A stretch of DNA of 64,000 nt from Zea mays (Eukaryota > Streptophyta > Magnoliopsida > Poales > Poaceae), in contig NC_050097.1 of the NCBI RefSeq assembly GCF_902167145.1, positions 116,221,982 to 116,285,981 on the forward strand, written 5' to 3'. The translations under genes and the position numbers were made by a program. A model generated the notes under the pieces. It saw nothing but the letters and a program-made list of their open reading frames with translations. It was not told the DNA's origin and searched no databases. The first letter of the stretch is position 1. Every line of letters starts with the position of its first letter. This document shows positions 34,571 to 45,505 of the stretch, piece after piece.

Positions 34571-35883
34571 TCGCCAAACTCAGGCACCACAACCGGTTCA
34601 ATGTAACGCGGCCGATGGGTAAGAACCTTCATCTTTTTGCCCGTAGCCTTCGGCACAGGCTCGGCTAAGGAGGCCAAAGCAACAGCTTTTCTCTTCTTCC
34701 CCTGTTCCCGCAACGGGTAGCGGTAGTCAGGGTAGATGAAGCCGATGGCGTCAAAAACTCTATTCATTCTTTTTTCCCCGACCTCCGAAGGCTGCAGATA
34801 GCGCATTATCCTCTGCCTTGGAATAAGCTCCGAGCAGTTCATCACTTGTAGCTTTGATGCATTTCAGCCAGTTATCGTTGGTTCATCGAATTTATCCCCA
34901 AACCTGAATGTATACTTCAGCCGGACTAGGTCACCTTCGCTAGACTTGGTGATGGTCTCCTTCGGCATGTCCCAGTTTTCTACAAGCGGCCATACTCTGA
35001 ATGCTATATGCTCTTGAATTAAGTCTCTTGTACCAATAAAGGAGCAGACTGTACTAAAGGCCTTTTGACACGCTTCCACAGCATCATCAATTTCAACCTT
35101 CGGTCTTCGGAGGCCGAAGCGGGACCAAATGGGGTGCATAAGGACTTCCTTAATATCTTCCCTTGCCTTCAAATCATTCTTCACGTAAAACCATTTCTTC
35201 ATCCAAGCTCCAGGCCACCTTTTCAGGAATGTTGGCACCGGGTGGCTTGCGTTGGGGCGAGCGATAAATCCATAATAGCCAAAATTGTTATGATATCGTT
35301 CTTTGCCCATGGCCTTCGTCTCATATACAAGCTCATGCATACTGCAAAAGCATTTCGCGCTTGGCTCCAGCCCTTGGCTTCTTACAGCCCAGACAAAAAT
35401 CCCCATTCTAATAATAGCTTCGGGGGTTATCTGATGAAGGTAAATCTGATATATTTTCAGCACTTCAACCACAAACTTACTCAAAGGGAATCGAAGTCCA
35501 GCTTTGAAGAAGCTTCGGTAGATCACAACTTCATTTTCTTCAGGAGCAGGGACGTTGTTGTCTCCGCCAGCTCTCACAATAGACATATCTTTGAAATACC
35601 TTCCTCTCATGTTCTCAAGATGACTTTGTTTGATGGTTGATTTTCTAAAGATTGAGTGACTTGGCCTCCAGGGCTGATCCTCAGAATCTTCGTCCCCACT
35701 TTCTACATCATAGCTATCGCTGTCACCAGTATATTCAGATAGGCCCTCCAGTATCTCCTTAGTAATCTTCTTTGTATTTGTTTTTGCCATTGACTCAATA
35801 AATCCAGCAATATAAGGATTCACATCCTTCTTCTCCTCTTCAGTCAGCTTCGTCTCAGCAGGAACTTTCTTGTCTTGAGACAT
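34571..35883 (-). pseudogene. antisense accessory gene of T, N-terminal part
   Basis: Starts at the ATG at 35883 (MSQDKKVPAE) and is open for 339 codons. Features: an acidic N-terminus, a segment with Asp/Glu runs (SYDVESGDEDSEDQPW), then a folded domain (FFKAGLRFPLSKFVVEVLKIY, HQITPEAIIRMGIFVWAV) that resembles the plant gypsy-type transposon accessory domain (family knowledge, by eye). One-base frameshifts near 34880 and 34790 break the later part. A minus-strand TATA box lies about 150 bases upstream. The gene is antisense to gag and read toward it. Alternative reading: a captured host gene fragment. I favour an element-specific gene. Confidence 0.75.
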
Positions 35884-36031
35884 TTCTTCTTCAGAAATGA
35901 TGAAAATGCGTCTTTTTAACCGAAGCTCAGAAAGCTTGAAAAACTAGCAAGCATTAGTGAGCAAGAGCTATGAAATTGAGGAAGTAAAGCAAATGGCACA
36001 AGCAGCGTATCAAATATAGCTGGTGTGAGTT

Positions 36032-36041
36032 CTTATTTATA
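36032..36041 (-). promoter_or_regulatory. TATA box of the antisense gene
   Basis: Minus-strand TATAAATAAG, about 150 bases upstream of the ATG at 35883 and outside the LTR. It suggests the antisense gene has its own promoter. Transcription is inferred. Confidence 0.5.
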
Positions 36042-36185
36042 CACTCAGCACGCTCCAAATTGGGGGGCCCCGTTTGTCAATGACTGTTGCTATTCTAGCA
36101 AAGGGAAGGTGTTTTTTCGGACCTTCGGCTTAAGGCCTTCATCCATGTCGCAGTATGAATTCGTTATCTTAAACAAATTAATACT

Positions 36186-36197
36186 GCGAGGGGCTAC
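36186..36197 (+). promoter_or_regulatory. polypurine tract of element T
   Basis: GCGAGGGGCTAC immediately before the LTR. The equivalent GCGAAGGGGCTAC precedes the T' LTR on the minus strand. Confidence 0.75.
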
Positions 36198-36865
36198 TGT
36201 TGGGGGCCTTCGTCCTCCGAAGGTCCTCAAAAACGTGATTTAACAATATCTTTCAAGTGTGACATATGAATAGGTACCTTCGGACTTGGATTAAAAGCAT
36301 GTACGATGTAAAAAGCATGATCGTGACAAAGGTTGGAGTTGCTCCGAAGCTACGCGCAAGGGAGCTTCGGTTAAATAGCGAAAAAGGAACCGACTTAAAG
36401 AGGAAAAGGCTATCTAGTCCTCATAGATTTGTGTATAAATTAATAGTAAATATAAAGGGCATGAATGTAATTTCTCATAGGCTGCGTCCTATGCCTATAA
36501 ATAGATGAACAGTAAACTCGTACTGTTCACACTGACTTGTATTCGCTTGTGCGTCAAACTTGTACTTTTGCCTTCTATCAAGCCGAAGGTACATTTGTAA
36601 TTCAATATTGTTTCTGTCTTTCCAGGATAATATGATGAGAATGAATTAATAATGTTATATGATTGTTTATGCTGTCTCTTATATTTCATATGCTTCTTCT
36701 TTTATTAACATATACCGCGTTTATGAAGGCATGTCCTTCATACCTTTGTCTGAAGATCATTATATCCTAAGGGAAATAATGCTTCGAAGGACGAAGGGCA
36801 TTAACATTTAACATTTTGTGTTGCCTTGTTCTTAACTCATAGCATTTGAGAACAAGTGACCAACA
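36198..36865 (+). repeat. 3' LTR of element T
   Basis: 668 bases from TGTTGGGGGCC to GACCAACA, rich in CTTCGG/CGAAGG. A TATAAATA box at 36496-36503 suggests U3 of about 330 bases. No second copy is in the window because the 5' LTR lies to the left. Confidence 0.85.
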
Positions 36866-37000
36866 ATGTAGATTATGGAGTTAGGGGGAGGCTTAAGTCC
36901 ATAATCTTACATTATGGGGACATTCATGCATCCTAACAAGTAGAATGCATAATTTCATCAAAATATTTGTTTTATTTGCTTGCTTTGTTTGTATTGTCAT
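36866..37000. other. 135-base spacer between T and T'
   Basis: Sequence separating two head-to-head Tat LTR ends. It contains GTTAGGGGGAGGC and a T-rich stretch ending TATTGTCAT, which resembles the 3' interior of a Sirevirus. It may therefore be the remnant of an older element into which both T and T' inserted. No coding. Confidence 0.35.
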
Positions 37001-37599
37001 TGTTGGTCACTTGTTCTCAACTGCTGTGAATCAAGAACAAGGCAACACAATTGTTAAATGTTAAGGACCTTCGTCCCTCAAAGCATTATCTCATTTAGGA
37101 TATAATGATCTTCAAACGAAGGTCATGAAGAACATGTCTTTATCATTTATAAAAATAAGAATTTATACGCACGAGATATGTTGTTTATCCACATATTTAT
37201 TTAATAATAAATGTATAAATATTATCAGAATTACAATCTAGCGTGAACAGTTAAATGTTAAGGACCTTCGGCTTGTTGAAGGTGATGACACAAGAGCGAT
37301 TACAATCCAGCGTGAACAGTACTGGGGTTCACCTGTTTATAGACATGGGACGTAGCCCAAGTAAAAATACATTTACGACCTCAGTATATACTTATAATCC
37401 TAATACAAAACATCAGGGATTAACTAGTATTTTCCTCTTTGACTCAGCATTATGCTTGACCTTCGTCACAACCTTAAGCCGAAGCTGTTCACCTTCGGCT
37501 TTCCCACACATGTTCGTTGTAGCTTCGGCATTCGTTCTTGTCGCCTACAGATAGTATCTTCGTATTGAGGACCTTCGACAGAGAAGAAGATCCACAACA
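37001..37599 (-). repeat. 3' LTR of T', a second Tat-like element in opposite orientation
   Basis: On the minus strand it runs from TGTTGTGGATC (37599) to GACCAACA (37001). Its last ~130 bases match the end of the T LTR, whereas the U3 differs, so it is a related family member. A minus-strand TATAAACA lies at 37337-37344. Confidence 0.8.
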
Positions 37600-37667
37600 G
37601 TAGCCCCTTCGCGGTGCTATGTTGTCTTTTATAACGAGACCGATCTGCGAAAAACACGAAGGCTTCT
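37600..37667 (-). mobile_element. interior edge of T' with polypurine tract
   Basis: GCGAAGGGGCTAC (37600-37612, minus) is the polypurine tract of T'. The rest of T' is displaced beyond the Sirevirus insertion at 37668 and does not reappear in the window. Confidence 0.65.
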
Positions 37668-38332
37668 TGAAAGTCGCCTAGAGGGGGTGAATAGGCGAAT
37701 TCAGTAAATTAAAAACTTTGAACACGAACTTCATCTGGGGTTAGGATTAGAAACAAATAATAATGAATACAGAGTGCGGAAGAGAGTTTTCTTGTTATGA
37801 GTTGCTCAATCAATGCGGATAACTTTGGGAGCTAACTCAAGGGTTTGTGAGCAAGAGAACTTTAGAGAGAGAGGAAGAACCAAATTGCGTAAAGATTAAC
37901 ACAAATGAACACAACGATTTGTTTCCCAAGGTTTGGTTCCAATGAAGCTACTCCCCGTTAAGGAGGCCACGAAGGCTAGGTCTTTTTCAACCCTTTCCCT
38001 CTCTCAATCGGTCACCTAGACCGGTTGAGTGCTTCTTCTTAATCTCAAGGGTCACAAAGACCCCGCAAGGATCACCACACACTTAGGTGTCTCTTGCTAG
38101 CTTTACAAGTGACTTGAAAGTTTAGAAGTAGATGAAGAAAGCACAACCAAGCTACAAATGAAACACAAATCTCACTCTCTCAAGTAACTAATCACTATTG
38201 ATCACTTATCTTAATTATGTCACATGGAGAGGACTGGAAGCTTTGAATGTGTCTTTGGAATGAATTTTTTGCTCTTGTATTGAGTGTGGAGAGTAGAAAG
38301 CTTGGATGCTTTGAATAGTGGTGGTTGGGGGG

Positions 38333-38340
38333 TATTTATA
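38333..38340 (-). promoter_or_regulatory. TATA box in LTR of S
   Basis: Minus-strand TATAAATACC in GGGGCTATAAATACCCCCC, a strong plant core promoter match. Confidence 0.6.
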
Positions 38341-38386
38341 GCCCCAAACATAATTCTAGCCATTGGCTGTAGCTTTCTATCGACGG

Positions 38387-38756
38387 GCGCACCGGACAGT
38401 CCGGTGCGCATCGGACATCCCACTGTTCATTGTATGGTGCCTGCCACGTCAGCCGACCGTTGGGGTTTGGAGCAGTCGACTGTTGAATTCGCGTGTCCTT
38501 ATGGCACACTGGATAGTCCGGTGCGACCTGACGTCGCTGACTGTTTTTGACCTTCTGACGCTTCTGACGCCGTGGCAGTCGACCGTTGGCAAAGATGACC
38601 GTTGGTCGCGGGCTCACCGGACAGTCCAGTGACACACCAGACAGTCCGGTGAATTTTAGCCGAGGAGCGCTGCTTTTTCTTGAGAGCGGCCTGTTCGTCG
38701 GGCACGCCAGCCTAGGCACCAGACACTGTCCAGTGCACACCGGGCAGTATGGTGCA
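38387..38756. repeat. repeated CACCGGAC/GTCCGGTG palindromes in U3 of S
   Basis: The first (38387-38409) is perfect, with 11-base arms GCGCACCGGAC around a single A. Imperfect copies follow near 38506-38524, 38614-38632, 38634-38652, 38715-38736 and 38736-38756. Such palindromes are a known hallmark of Sirevirus LTRs. Their binding factor is not known to me. Confidence 0.8.
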
Positions 38757-38951
38757 CCACAGGCTGGTGCAATCCTGATATGCCCCCATATTTAAGAAGC
38801 GACCCAAGGGTCTATTTTCCTGATAGATGTATATGAACGTTATGCACCTGAGAAAAGATCAACTATGCAAACTAGTTAGTCCATAAGTTTTGTGATGGTC
38901 GTCAAACACCAAAATCGATTATAGGAAATGGTCGAGGCCATTTTCCTTTCA

Positions 38952-38967
38952 ATCTCCCCCTTTTTGG
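38952..38967 (-). promoter_or_regulatory. polypurine tract of S
   Basis: CCAAAAAGGGGGAGAT on the minus strand, directly before the LTR. Confidence 0.8.
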
Positions 38968-39670
38968 TGATGGATGCCAACACAAAACAAAGCAAATACA
39001 AAGTATAGAAATGTAGCTAGTTTGCATTTTGAGTGATGTGCATAAGTTACTTAGGTAGTTCTAAGCATATATGATTGTTTTGATATAGTTGACATTTTGG
39101 ACCACCTTTGCACCACTTAGCTTGTTTTTGCAAATCTTTTGGAAAAGTCTTTTAAAATTCTTTTGCAATTAGCCAATGGTATAAGAATATGATTTCTAAA
39201 GGCATTTTCATGTTTTGAAGGATTCTCCCCTTTTTTCAAACGCTCTTTCTTTGGCTAAATAAAATCTCCCCTGAAAAAGTTCTCCCCTTAGCTGTCAAGA
39301 GGGTTTTTGCAAATGCAATTTTTGTAAAAAGTTTTTAGAAAATAGGGTGGTGTGGTCCTTTTGCTTTGGCCTATTAATTTCTCCCCTTTTGGAATTAAGC
39401 GCCAAAAATAGAGAAATTGTGAGGTCTTTATCAAGAAAGATATGAAGGTAAATACATGAGTAGGGCAAAGGATACTGACGAATATGGAGTGGAAGCCTTG
39501 CCTTTGCCTACAACTCCATTTCCCTTTCAATTCAAGACTAAGTATAGTAATACTCTTGGAAGCACATTAGTCTTAGCTTTGGCACAAGAAGAATAAGAAA
39601 TATGCATTTGTACCAAATGAAAGAGATATGGCATGATCAAAGGTATAAAATGAGCAATATGTGCAAGATT
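38968..39670 (-). other. noncoding 3' region of S with polypurine-like tracts
   Basis: Between the pol stop and the LTR, with AAAAGGGGAGAA-like stretches on the minus strand near 39227, 39266, 39284 and 39381. No reading frame supported. Confidence 0.6.
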
Positions 39671-39866
39671 TCAATCAAAGTTCTGAGAATCTAAGACATT
39701 TAGTTCATTTCTAAGCTTGCTAACAGTCTTTTCATCTAGTGACTTGGTGAAGATATTGGCTAATTGGTTGTGGGTGCTAACATAAGCAATTTCGATATCT
39801 CCCCTTTGTTGGCGATCTCTCAGAAAGTGATATCAGATGTCTATGTGCTTTGTGCGGCTTTGTTCA
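39671..39866 (-). pseudogene. Sirevirus pol C-terminus (RNase H end)
   Basis: The minus strand reads the conserved copia RNase H end (QQRGDIEIAYVST, ANIFTKSLDEK) to a TGA at 39671-39673. One internal TGA (39833-39835) replaces an expected Arg. Separated from the rest of RNase H by solo LTR D. Confidence 0.75.
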
Positions 39867-42800
39867 TGTAACACCCCTGGTGTTTATATTCCGCTCGACC
39901 ACGAGTATGAATTTAAGCACGTAATCAGTGGATAAAACGGATGCCAAAATTTTCTTCACCTATCGCGATTTTAATATCGCATCTGTTCCGTTTGTCGCGA
40001 GTTCGACATCGTTTTTATTTATTCGGACTTTTCCTAAATTTTCGTGGTGTTCGGAACCTCGTCGTTCCAAAAATTGGTGCGTCCGGTGAGTATTTAAAAT
40101 TCATCGCTCGCGCGAATACGAATTCGAAAGCCCGACCCACTCGGATGATTTTTATCCCGGGCAAATTAAATTAAACTCGGCGACAAAAGTGTTAGTACAA
40201 AAATTTATAAGAAGTCGACGACTAAAATTTTAGGTGTAAAATAATTTAGTCATTGCTCGCTAACCGAGATTACATCACATCCGAGAGTTTTTAATTGAGA
40301 TTTGATTCTCCAATAAATCATCTATGACAGAGCGATCAAGTGTTCGATTGGTAGATGAAGTTATCTGATTTTAAGTCAAATTAAATATAGTTTAAAATAT
40401 TAGTCTCGATCTCGTTTGAGTTCATTCTGTTTGTATCTTATCCAAAATACGATTATCTCTAGAAAATCCTCCCCATCACACGTCATCAGCCCATACAGCT
40501 GTCGTTCCTTATCTGCTCAGCCGTAGTGATCAAAAATCTACACTCATGTACTTATCCTCTCCACCATCCCTATCTCTATTATCCTCCCACGTCATCTCCT
40601 GGAGAATTCCCTAGCCATCTCTATCTTCTAACTCCACGCCACCTCCTTTCTCAAGCATCACGTTCAATTTCTAGAAATTCCCTGCTATCGCTAGCTTCTA
40701 GGACAAACGTTGCTGGCCTCCTAGTTTCCATACGTCGGCTCCCTGTGGTCTTCCCCGCGTCCGGTCTCATCCTTATCCCCCATCGCCCTTATCCCCTGGT
40801 CTGTGCCGCTCGTACTTGGAGAAAAATCTCCAGCCGCCTTACCTGCTGCCGCCGCTTCCCATCCGACAGATTATTTGTTTGCAGCCACTGATCTTCTCCC
40901 TCGCTCAGCCGAGTGGTCTTCCACTCCTCCCAGCCGAGCTCTCCCTCTCCACGCAGCTCCCTCGCGGTGCTCCCATGGCGCGCTTCCTCCAACGCCGGCC
41001 GGAGTCCTCTGCTGGCCATCCCGCTTCCCTCTGTGTAGCGCCCAGCCATCCCTCCGTCTGTTCGCCGGTGCCATGGACAGCTCGCAGTCGCTACGCTGCC
41101 GGGATCCTAGTCACAATTTCTAAGCCGCCATCGCGCCGTGCCGGTTGTCCGTCTTTGATCCTCGCTCTGACGTCATCTTGCCCATGCAACGCTTGCTTGG
41201 TGCTCGCCAAAACGCCTGAATCAGGACCATCGTCGTTCTCGCGATCATCGAGTTGGCTTAGGTCGGTAAGCTGATCTATGATTCCTGTTAGCTAAATTGT
41301 TAGATGGATGAAACGAATGATGTGTTTAGTAGGATCCGTTGGTGTCGCTTGTGCTTAACTGATTTTTGTTTGTGTGGTAAAAATTAGCTCTAGCGTAGGA
41401 CTCTTCGGATGTTCGGTAAAATAAGTGAACTGCAGATCGTCGTCGATATCGTGAATTTGAGTTCGGTTTTGTGTGGTTAGCCAATTCACTGTTATTGGTC
41501 CTATGCCCAGAGTGGTTATATATACAAGTCGATAATGATCTTGTCTGTAGCATGCGTGTTGTGGTGTATTAAATGTTTGTGAAGTGCTTGTGATCACGGT
41601 CGTAGATTAGTCGTCATGTGAAGGTTAGGTTTAGATGTTTATTATGCGATGAATATGTGGATAAACCTAAGTGAAGTAGGATTGAATCGTTTCTATATTT
41701 GCGACATGGTGTATTAGTAAGACGAAGGATAGGTTTCGTGTTTCGAATGTTTTACTGGTAGGCGTGGTCAGTATTGCCTGTGATGAATGATGTTTGTTTA
41801 AAGAAGTCGATGAGTCATATTCTATGTTGGGTGATCGGTTAAATCACATACAGGAATATTGATCGTTTAAATTAATAATCTTGAATAACTATTTACCGTG
41901 GTCCAAATCAGTTGGAGGTAAGCAGCATCGATTGGTCCGCTTTAGTTAAAATCCAAAAGCTACTTAGTGGTCATCATCCATTAGTGTTTTAGGTCTTTAG
42001 ATTTTAAATTGTGGACTCGTGAAAACTCTATGTGGTTTGATAAGGCTCTACTTGTTAGAATAAGTGGCGTGATGCTTGATTTAGTTGATGTGCTATACAT
42101 GATAATCTAGATTAGTAGTTCTAAAAGATAATTAAAGTATTTCTATTCGTTACCTTAAACTACAGGTATCCGTGGTTGATGTGTCTAAGTATTGTTTGCC
42201 TTCAGTGTTATGCTTTAGCTAAGTAAAGCATAGATCTTGTGATAAATTATTGTTTCGTGATGTTGAGTTAGATCCGGATAAGCTAGAGAAGCGAGATTGT
42301 GGTGTTTAGTCATTTATCAACGTCTAGAGTTTACTCATGGGTGTTGTAATGCCTCGCCGCTAGATGTTTAAATCCGCTATCGCGTAACACTATTTAGGTT
42401 TGTAATATTTCCGTCGATATGCATTCATGTGCATAATGCATTCCATTCAGGTACGTTAATTAATCGCGCGATGCGGAAAACGACCCAAGTCGACTCCAAG
42501 CACGGGCTACTCCGCATGGTGAAGCTGAAGGACGAACACAAGGATGGATGACCTGACAAGTGCCAAGACAAAGAATGGTCATCAAGTGGACATCGTCTAA
42601 CAAACACTAACCTAGTGTTTCTTCCAGGCAAGCCCCGGTGCATGCAACCCCTTTCCTTGTGTTTTTAAATACTTTTCGCACACTTAAGTCTAGTGAAATG
42701 TGCATTAGGTTCATAGGAATTGCTCGAAACCCTTTGATGCATTGCTTTCCTTGATATCCATACCTTTATAGATACTTCTGTGAAGTATCAAAATATGATT

Positions 42801-44108
42801 TACAAAAATGCTTAGCCTTGCTTAGACCTTGTGGATAGAGGTTGTCCTTAATTTAACTCGAGAAAGGATGGCGTCTACCTGCAAGAATATTTTCATTTGG
42901 AGCAATGATGGGATCTTACTGCAAAGTTCCCTGTGATGCTCTTTCATCCTAAGGAACAGACACAATCCTAAGGATGGAAATACTTAAATCGAGACTTGGG
43001 CTAGGAACAGGTGATGCTCCGCCCGGGTCAATTAAGGATTGGATGCGTATGTAGGCCTGTTGATCAAGGACTATCTTATCTAGCCACATGCCCTGAGAAT
43101 GGGACAGGGTAAGCTTGAACCCGGCTATTCCATACATGAAAAGACAATCGCGCACTGGGCGTGGAGAGATGGCGAGAGTGGCACGTACCCTCCTGGCAAC
43201 GGATCGCCTAAAAGGGGTGGTGTACTCTCGGGTGGCGCGGACCTGTTCATGCAGTGGAGGATCCGTGGGAATAGTAGACATCAAGGTTTACAAGAAACAT
43301 ATGTCGTGTGGTTAGAAATCCTCAGCTGAGTAAATCGATTCGGATCGCCGTTATATCCCCGGAGAGTGGAGACTTGAGCTCCGACCTACAACCTAAGTCA
43401 AGATGTGAACACTATGGATAAAAATGATGTTGTATTGATGAGATGATGAAATTAGACTAGATGCAAATAGAGTCTATTAAATATTTAATCTGGCGTTAAA
43501 ATATTGAAAGTAAGGGCTCACTTTAGTAAGCTATTTCTGCAAAAGTATCTAAGTTGATTCTAGCTAAAGCCTCTCCTTGATTCCCAAATCCAGCATATCC
43601 TTGAGAGTCTTTTCTTTAGTCGGGTAAGTCTTGCTGAGTAATTCCATACTCAGGGTTTTATTCCCTGTTGTTTTTCAGGTTATAGTTTTTGTGCTGCTGT
43701 TGATGGTGTTAAGTGCCGGTGGGCTCGGCCTTCTTATATAAGTATACCCCGCCTTTATCTTCTTATTGAGGATGGTCACTTGAGCTAGCATATATTTCAA
43801 AACTATAAATAATTTATAACCGTTCAAAGTTTCTTTCTTTGAATCAATGTAGTAATCACTCTGATCATGTACGAAGTAAAAATTTTGTAACTTGTAAAAT
43901 TTGGTAATAAGATTTCCGCTGCAAAATATTGGTGTGTGTGATTTGTATTACTTAATCCCGCGGTTCTGGTTGTAAGTGGTTTATCCGATGTCCTTGGGGC
44001 AATCGGACGGATCCTGTTAAGTTATTTAGTGCACATGCATAGCCGTCTGAGGTCTTTGAGACAAGGACAGGTGCATGTGGGCCCAATAACTTGGGAAGTT
44101 CTGCCACA
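39867..44108 (+). mobile_element. D: 4.2-kb solo LTR in the Sirevirus RNase H
   Basis: Begins TGTAACACCCCTGGTGTT, as does the E LTR, and ends with AAGTTCTGCCACA, against GAGGTTCTGTCACA in E. No interior and no second LTR follow. The Sirevirus pol text breaks off at 39866 and resumes at 44109 (GTTCA/ACTCA, a degenerate duplication sharing TCA). A solo LTR left by unequal recombination is the simplest reading. A GC-rich island lies near 40590-41270. Confidence 0.75.
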
Positions 44109-45505
44109 ACTCAATAGGATTATTCGCCATGCAGATCGCACTCTCATTGTCACATAGGAGAGGGACTTTGCTTAACTTGTAGCCATAGTCCGTAAGGGTT
44201 TGCCTCATCTAGAGTAATTGTGCACAGCAATGTCCTACAGCAATATACTCGGCTTCGGCGGTGGATAGAGCTACTGAATTTTGTTTCTTTGAAGCCCAAG
44301 GCACCAAGGATCTTCCCAAAACTGACAAATCACTGATGTGCTCTTTCTATCAATTTTACATCCGACATAATCAGTATCAGAATACTCGATTAGATCAAAG
44401 GTAGATCCCTTCGGGTACCATAGCCCAAACTTAGGAGTGTAAACTAAATATCTCATGATTCTTTTCACGGCCTTTAGGTGGATTTCCTTAGGGTTGGCCT
44501 GGAACCTTGCACACATGCATATTGAAAGCATAATATCCGATCGTGAATCACATAAATAGAGTAGAGATCCTATCATCGACCTGTATACCTTTTGATCTAC
44601 AGGCTTACCTCCTGTGTCAAGGTTGAGATGTCCATTTGTTCCCATGGGAGTCTTGATGGGTTTGGCATTCTTCATTCCAAACTTTTTGAGAATATCTTGA
44701 ATGTACTTTGTTTGGCAAATGAAGGTGCCTTCTTGGAGTTGCTTGATTTGGAATCCAAGGAAATACATCAACTCCCCCATCATGGACATCTTGAATTTCT
44801 GTATCATAATTCTACTAAACTCTTCACAAGATGACTTGTTAGTAGACCCAAAGATAATATCATGAACATAAATTTGGCATATAAACAAGTCTTTGTCAAT
44901 TGTTTTAGTGAAGAGAGTAGGGTCAGCTTTTCCGACTTTAAAACCATTAGTGATAAGAAAGTCTCTTAGGCATTCATACCATGCTCTTGGGGCTTGTTTG
45001 AGACCATAAAGCGCCTTTGGGAGCTTATAAACATGTGAAGGGTACGCACTGTCTTCAAAGCCAGGAGGTTGCTCAACATACACCTTTTCCTTGATAGGGC
45101 CATTGAGGAAGGGACTTTTCACATCCATTTGATATAACTTAAAGCCATGGTAAGTAGCATAGGCAAGTAATATTTGAATTGACTCAAACCTAGCTACGGG
45201 TGCATATGTTTCATCAAAATCCAAACCTTCGACTTGTGAATATCCTTTTGCAACAAGTCGAGCTTTGTTCCTAGTCACCACTCCATGCTTATCTTGTTTG
45301 TTGCGGGATAACCATTTGGTACCTACAACATTTTGGTTAGGACATGTAACTAAATGCCATACCTCATTCCTCGTGAAGTTGTTGAGCTACTCTTGTATTG
45401 CCACCACCCAGTCTGGATCTCTTAGTGCATCATCTATCCTGTATGGCTCAATAGAAGACACAAAAGAGTAATGTTCACAAAAATGAGCAACTCGAGATCG
45501 AGTAG
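44109..45505 (-). pseudogene. Sirevirus RT and RNase H (N-terminal part)
   Basis: RT reads from the RNA-binding region near 45505 through [36 protein letters not shown] and [14 protein letters not shown]. The polymerase motif is YVHD rather than YVDD: the His codon is 44862-44864, a loss of a catalytic Asp. RNase H follows with LLCDNESAICMANNP. Other lesions: a one-base frameshift near 44322 and TAG at 44209-44211 where a Trp is expected. Confidence 0.85.

Larger units (their letters stand above)
6847..36865 (+). mobile_element. T: Tat-lineage (Grande/Xilon-Diguus-like) Ty3/gypsy element, interrupted by A and C
   Basis: Visible parts: gag (6847-7967), a repeat-bearing noncoding stretch (8141-9021), an antisense accessory gene (9022-35883, broken by A and C), a polypurine tract (36186-36197) and a 3' LTR starting TGTTGGGGGCC (36198-36865). 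No pol is seen between gag and the antisense gene, so this copy is gag-only and presumably non-autonomous. The 5' LTR and start of gag lie left of the window, beyond the CRM-like insertion. Confidence 0.8.
37668..38951 (-). repeat. 3' LTR of the Sirevirus S
   Basis: 1284 bases, TGAAAG...CTTTCA at the ends. Minus-strand TATAAATA at 38333-38340. The repeated palindromes lie upstream of it in U3. Only one LTR is visible. Confidence 0.8.

Noticed and set aside
36866..37000. Possible unique host DNA between T and T'
   Set aside because: The text resembles Sirevirus 3' interior sequence, so I cannot claim it as host DNA. Too short to decide.
40526..41274. Plus-strand ORFs in D as a host gene between insertions
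   Set aside because: They lie wholly inside the solo LTR, are Pro/Ser/Arg-rich and overlap each other and opposite-strand frames.
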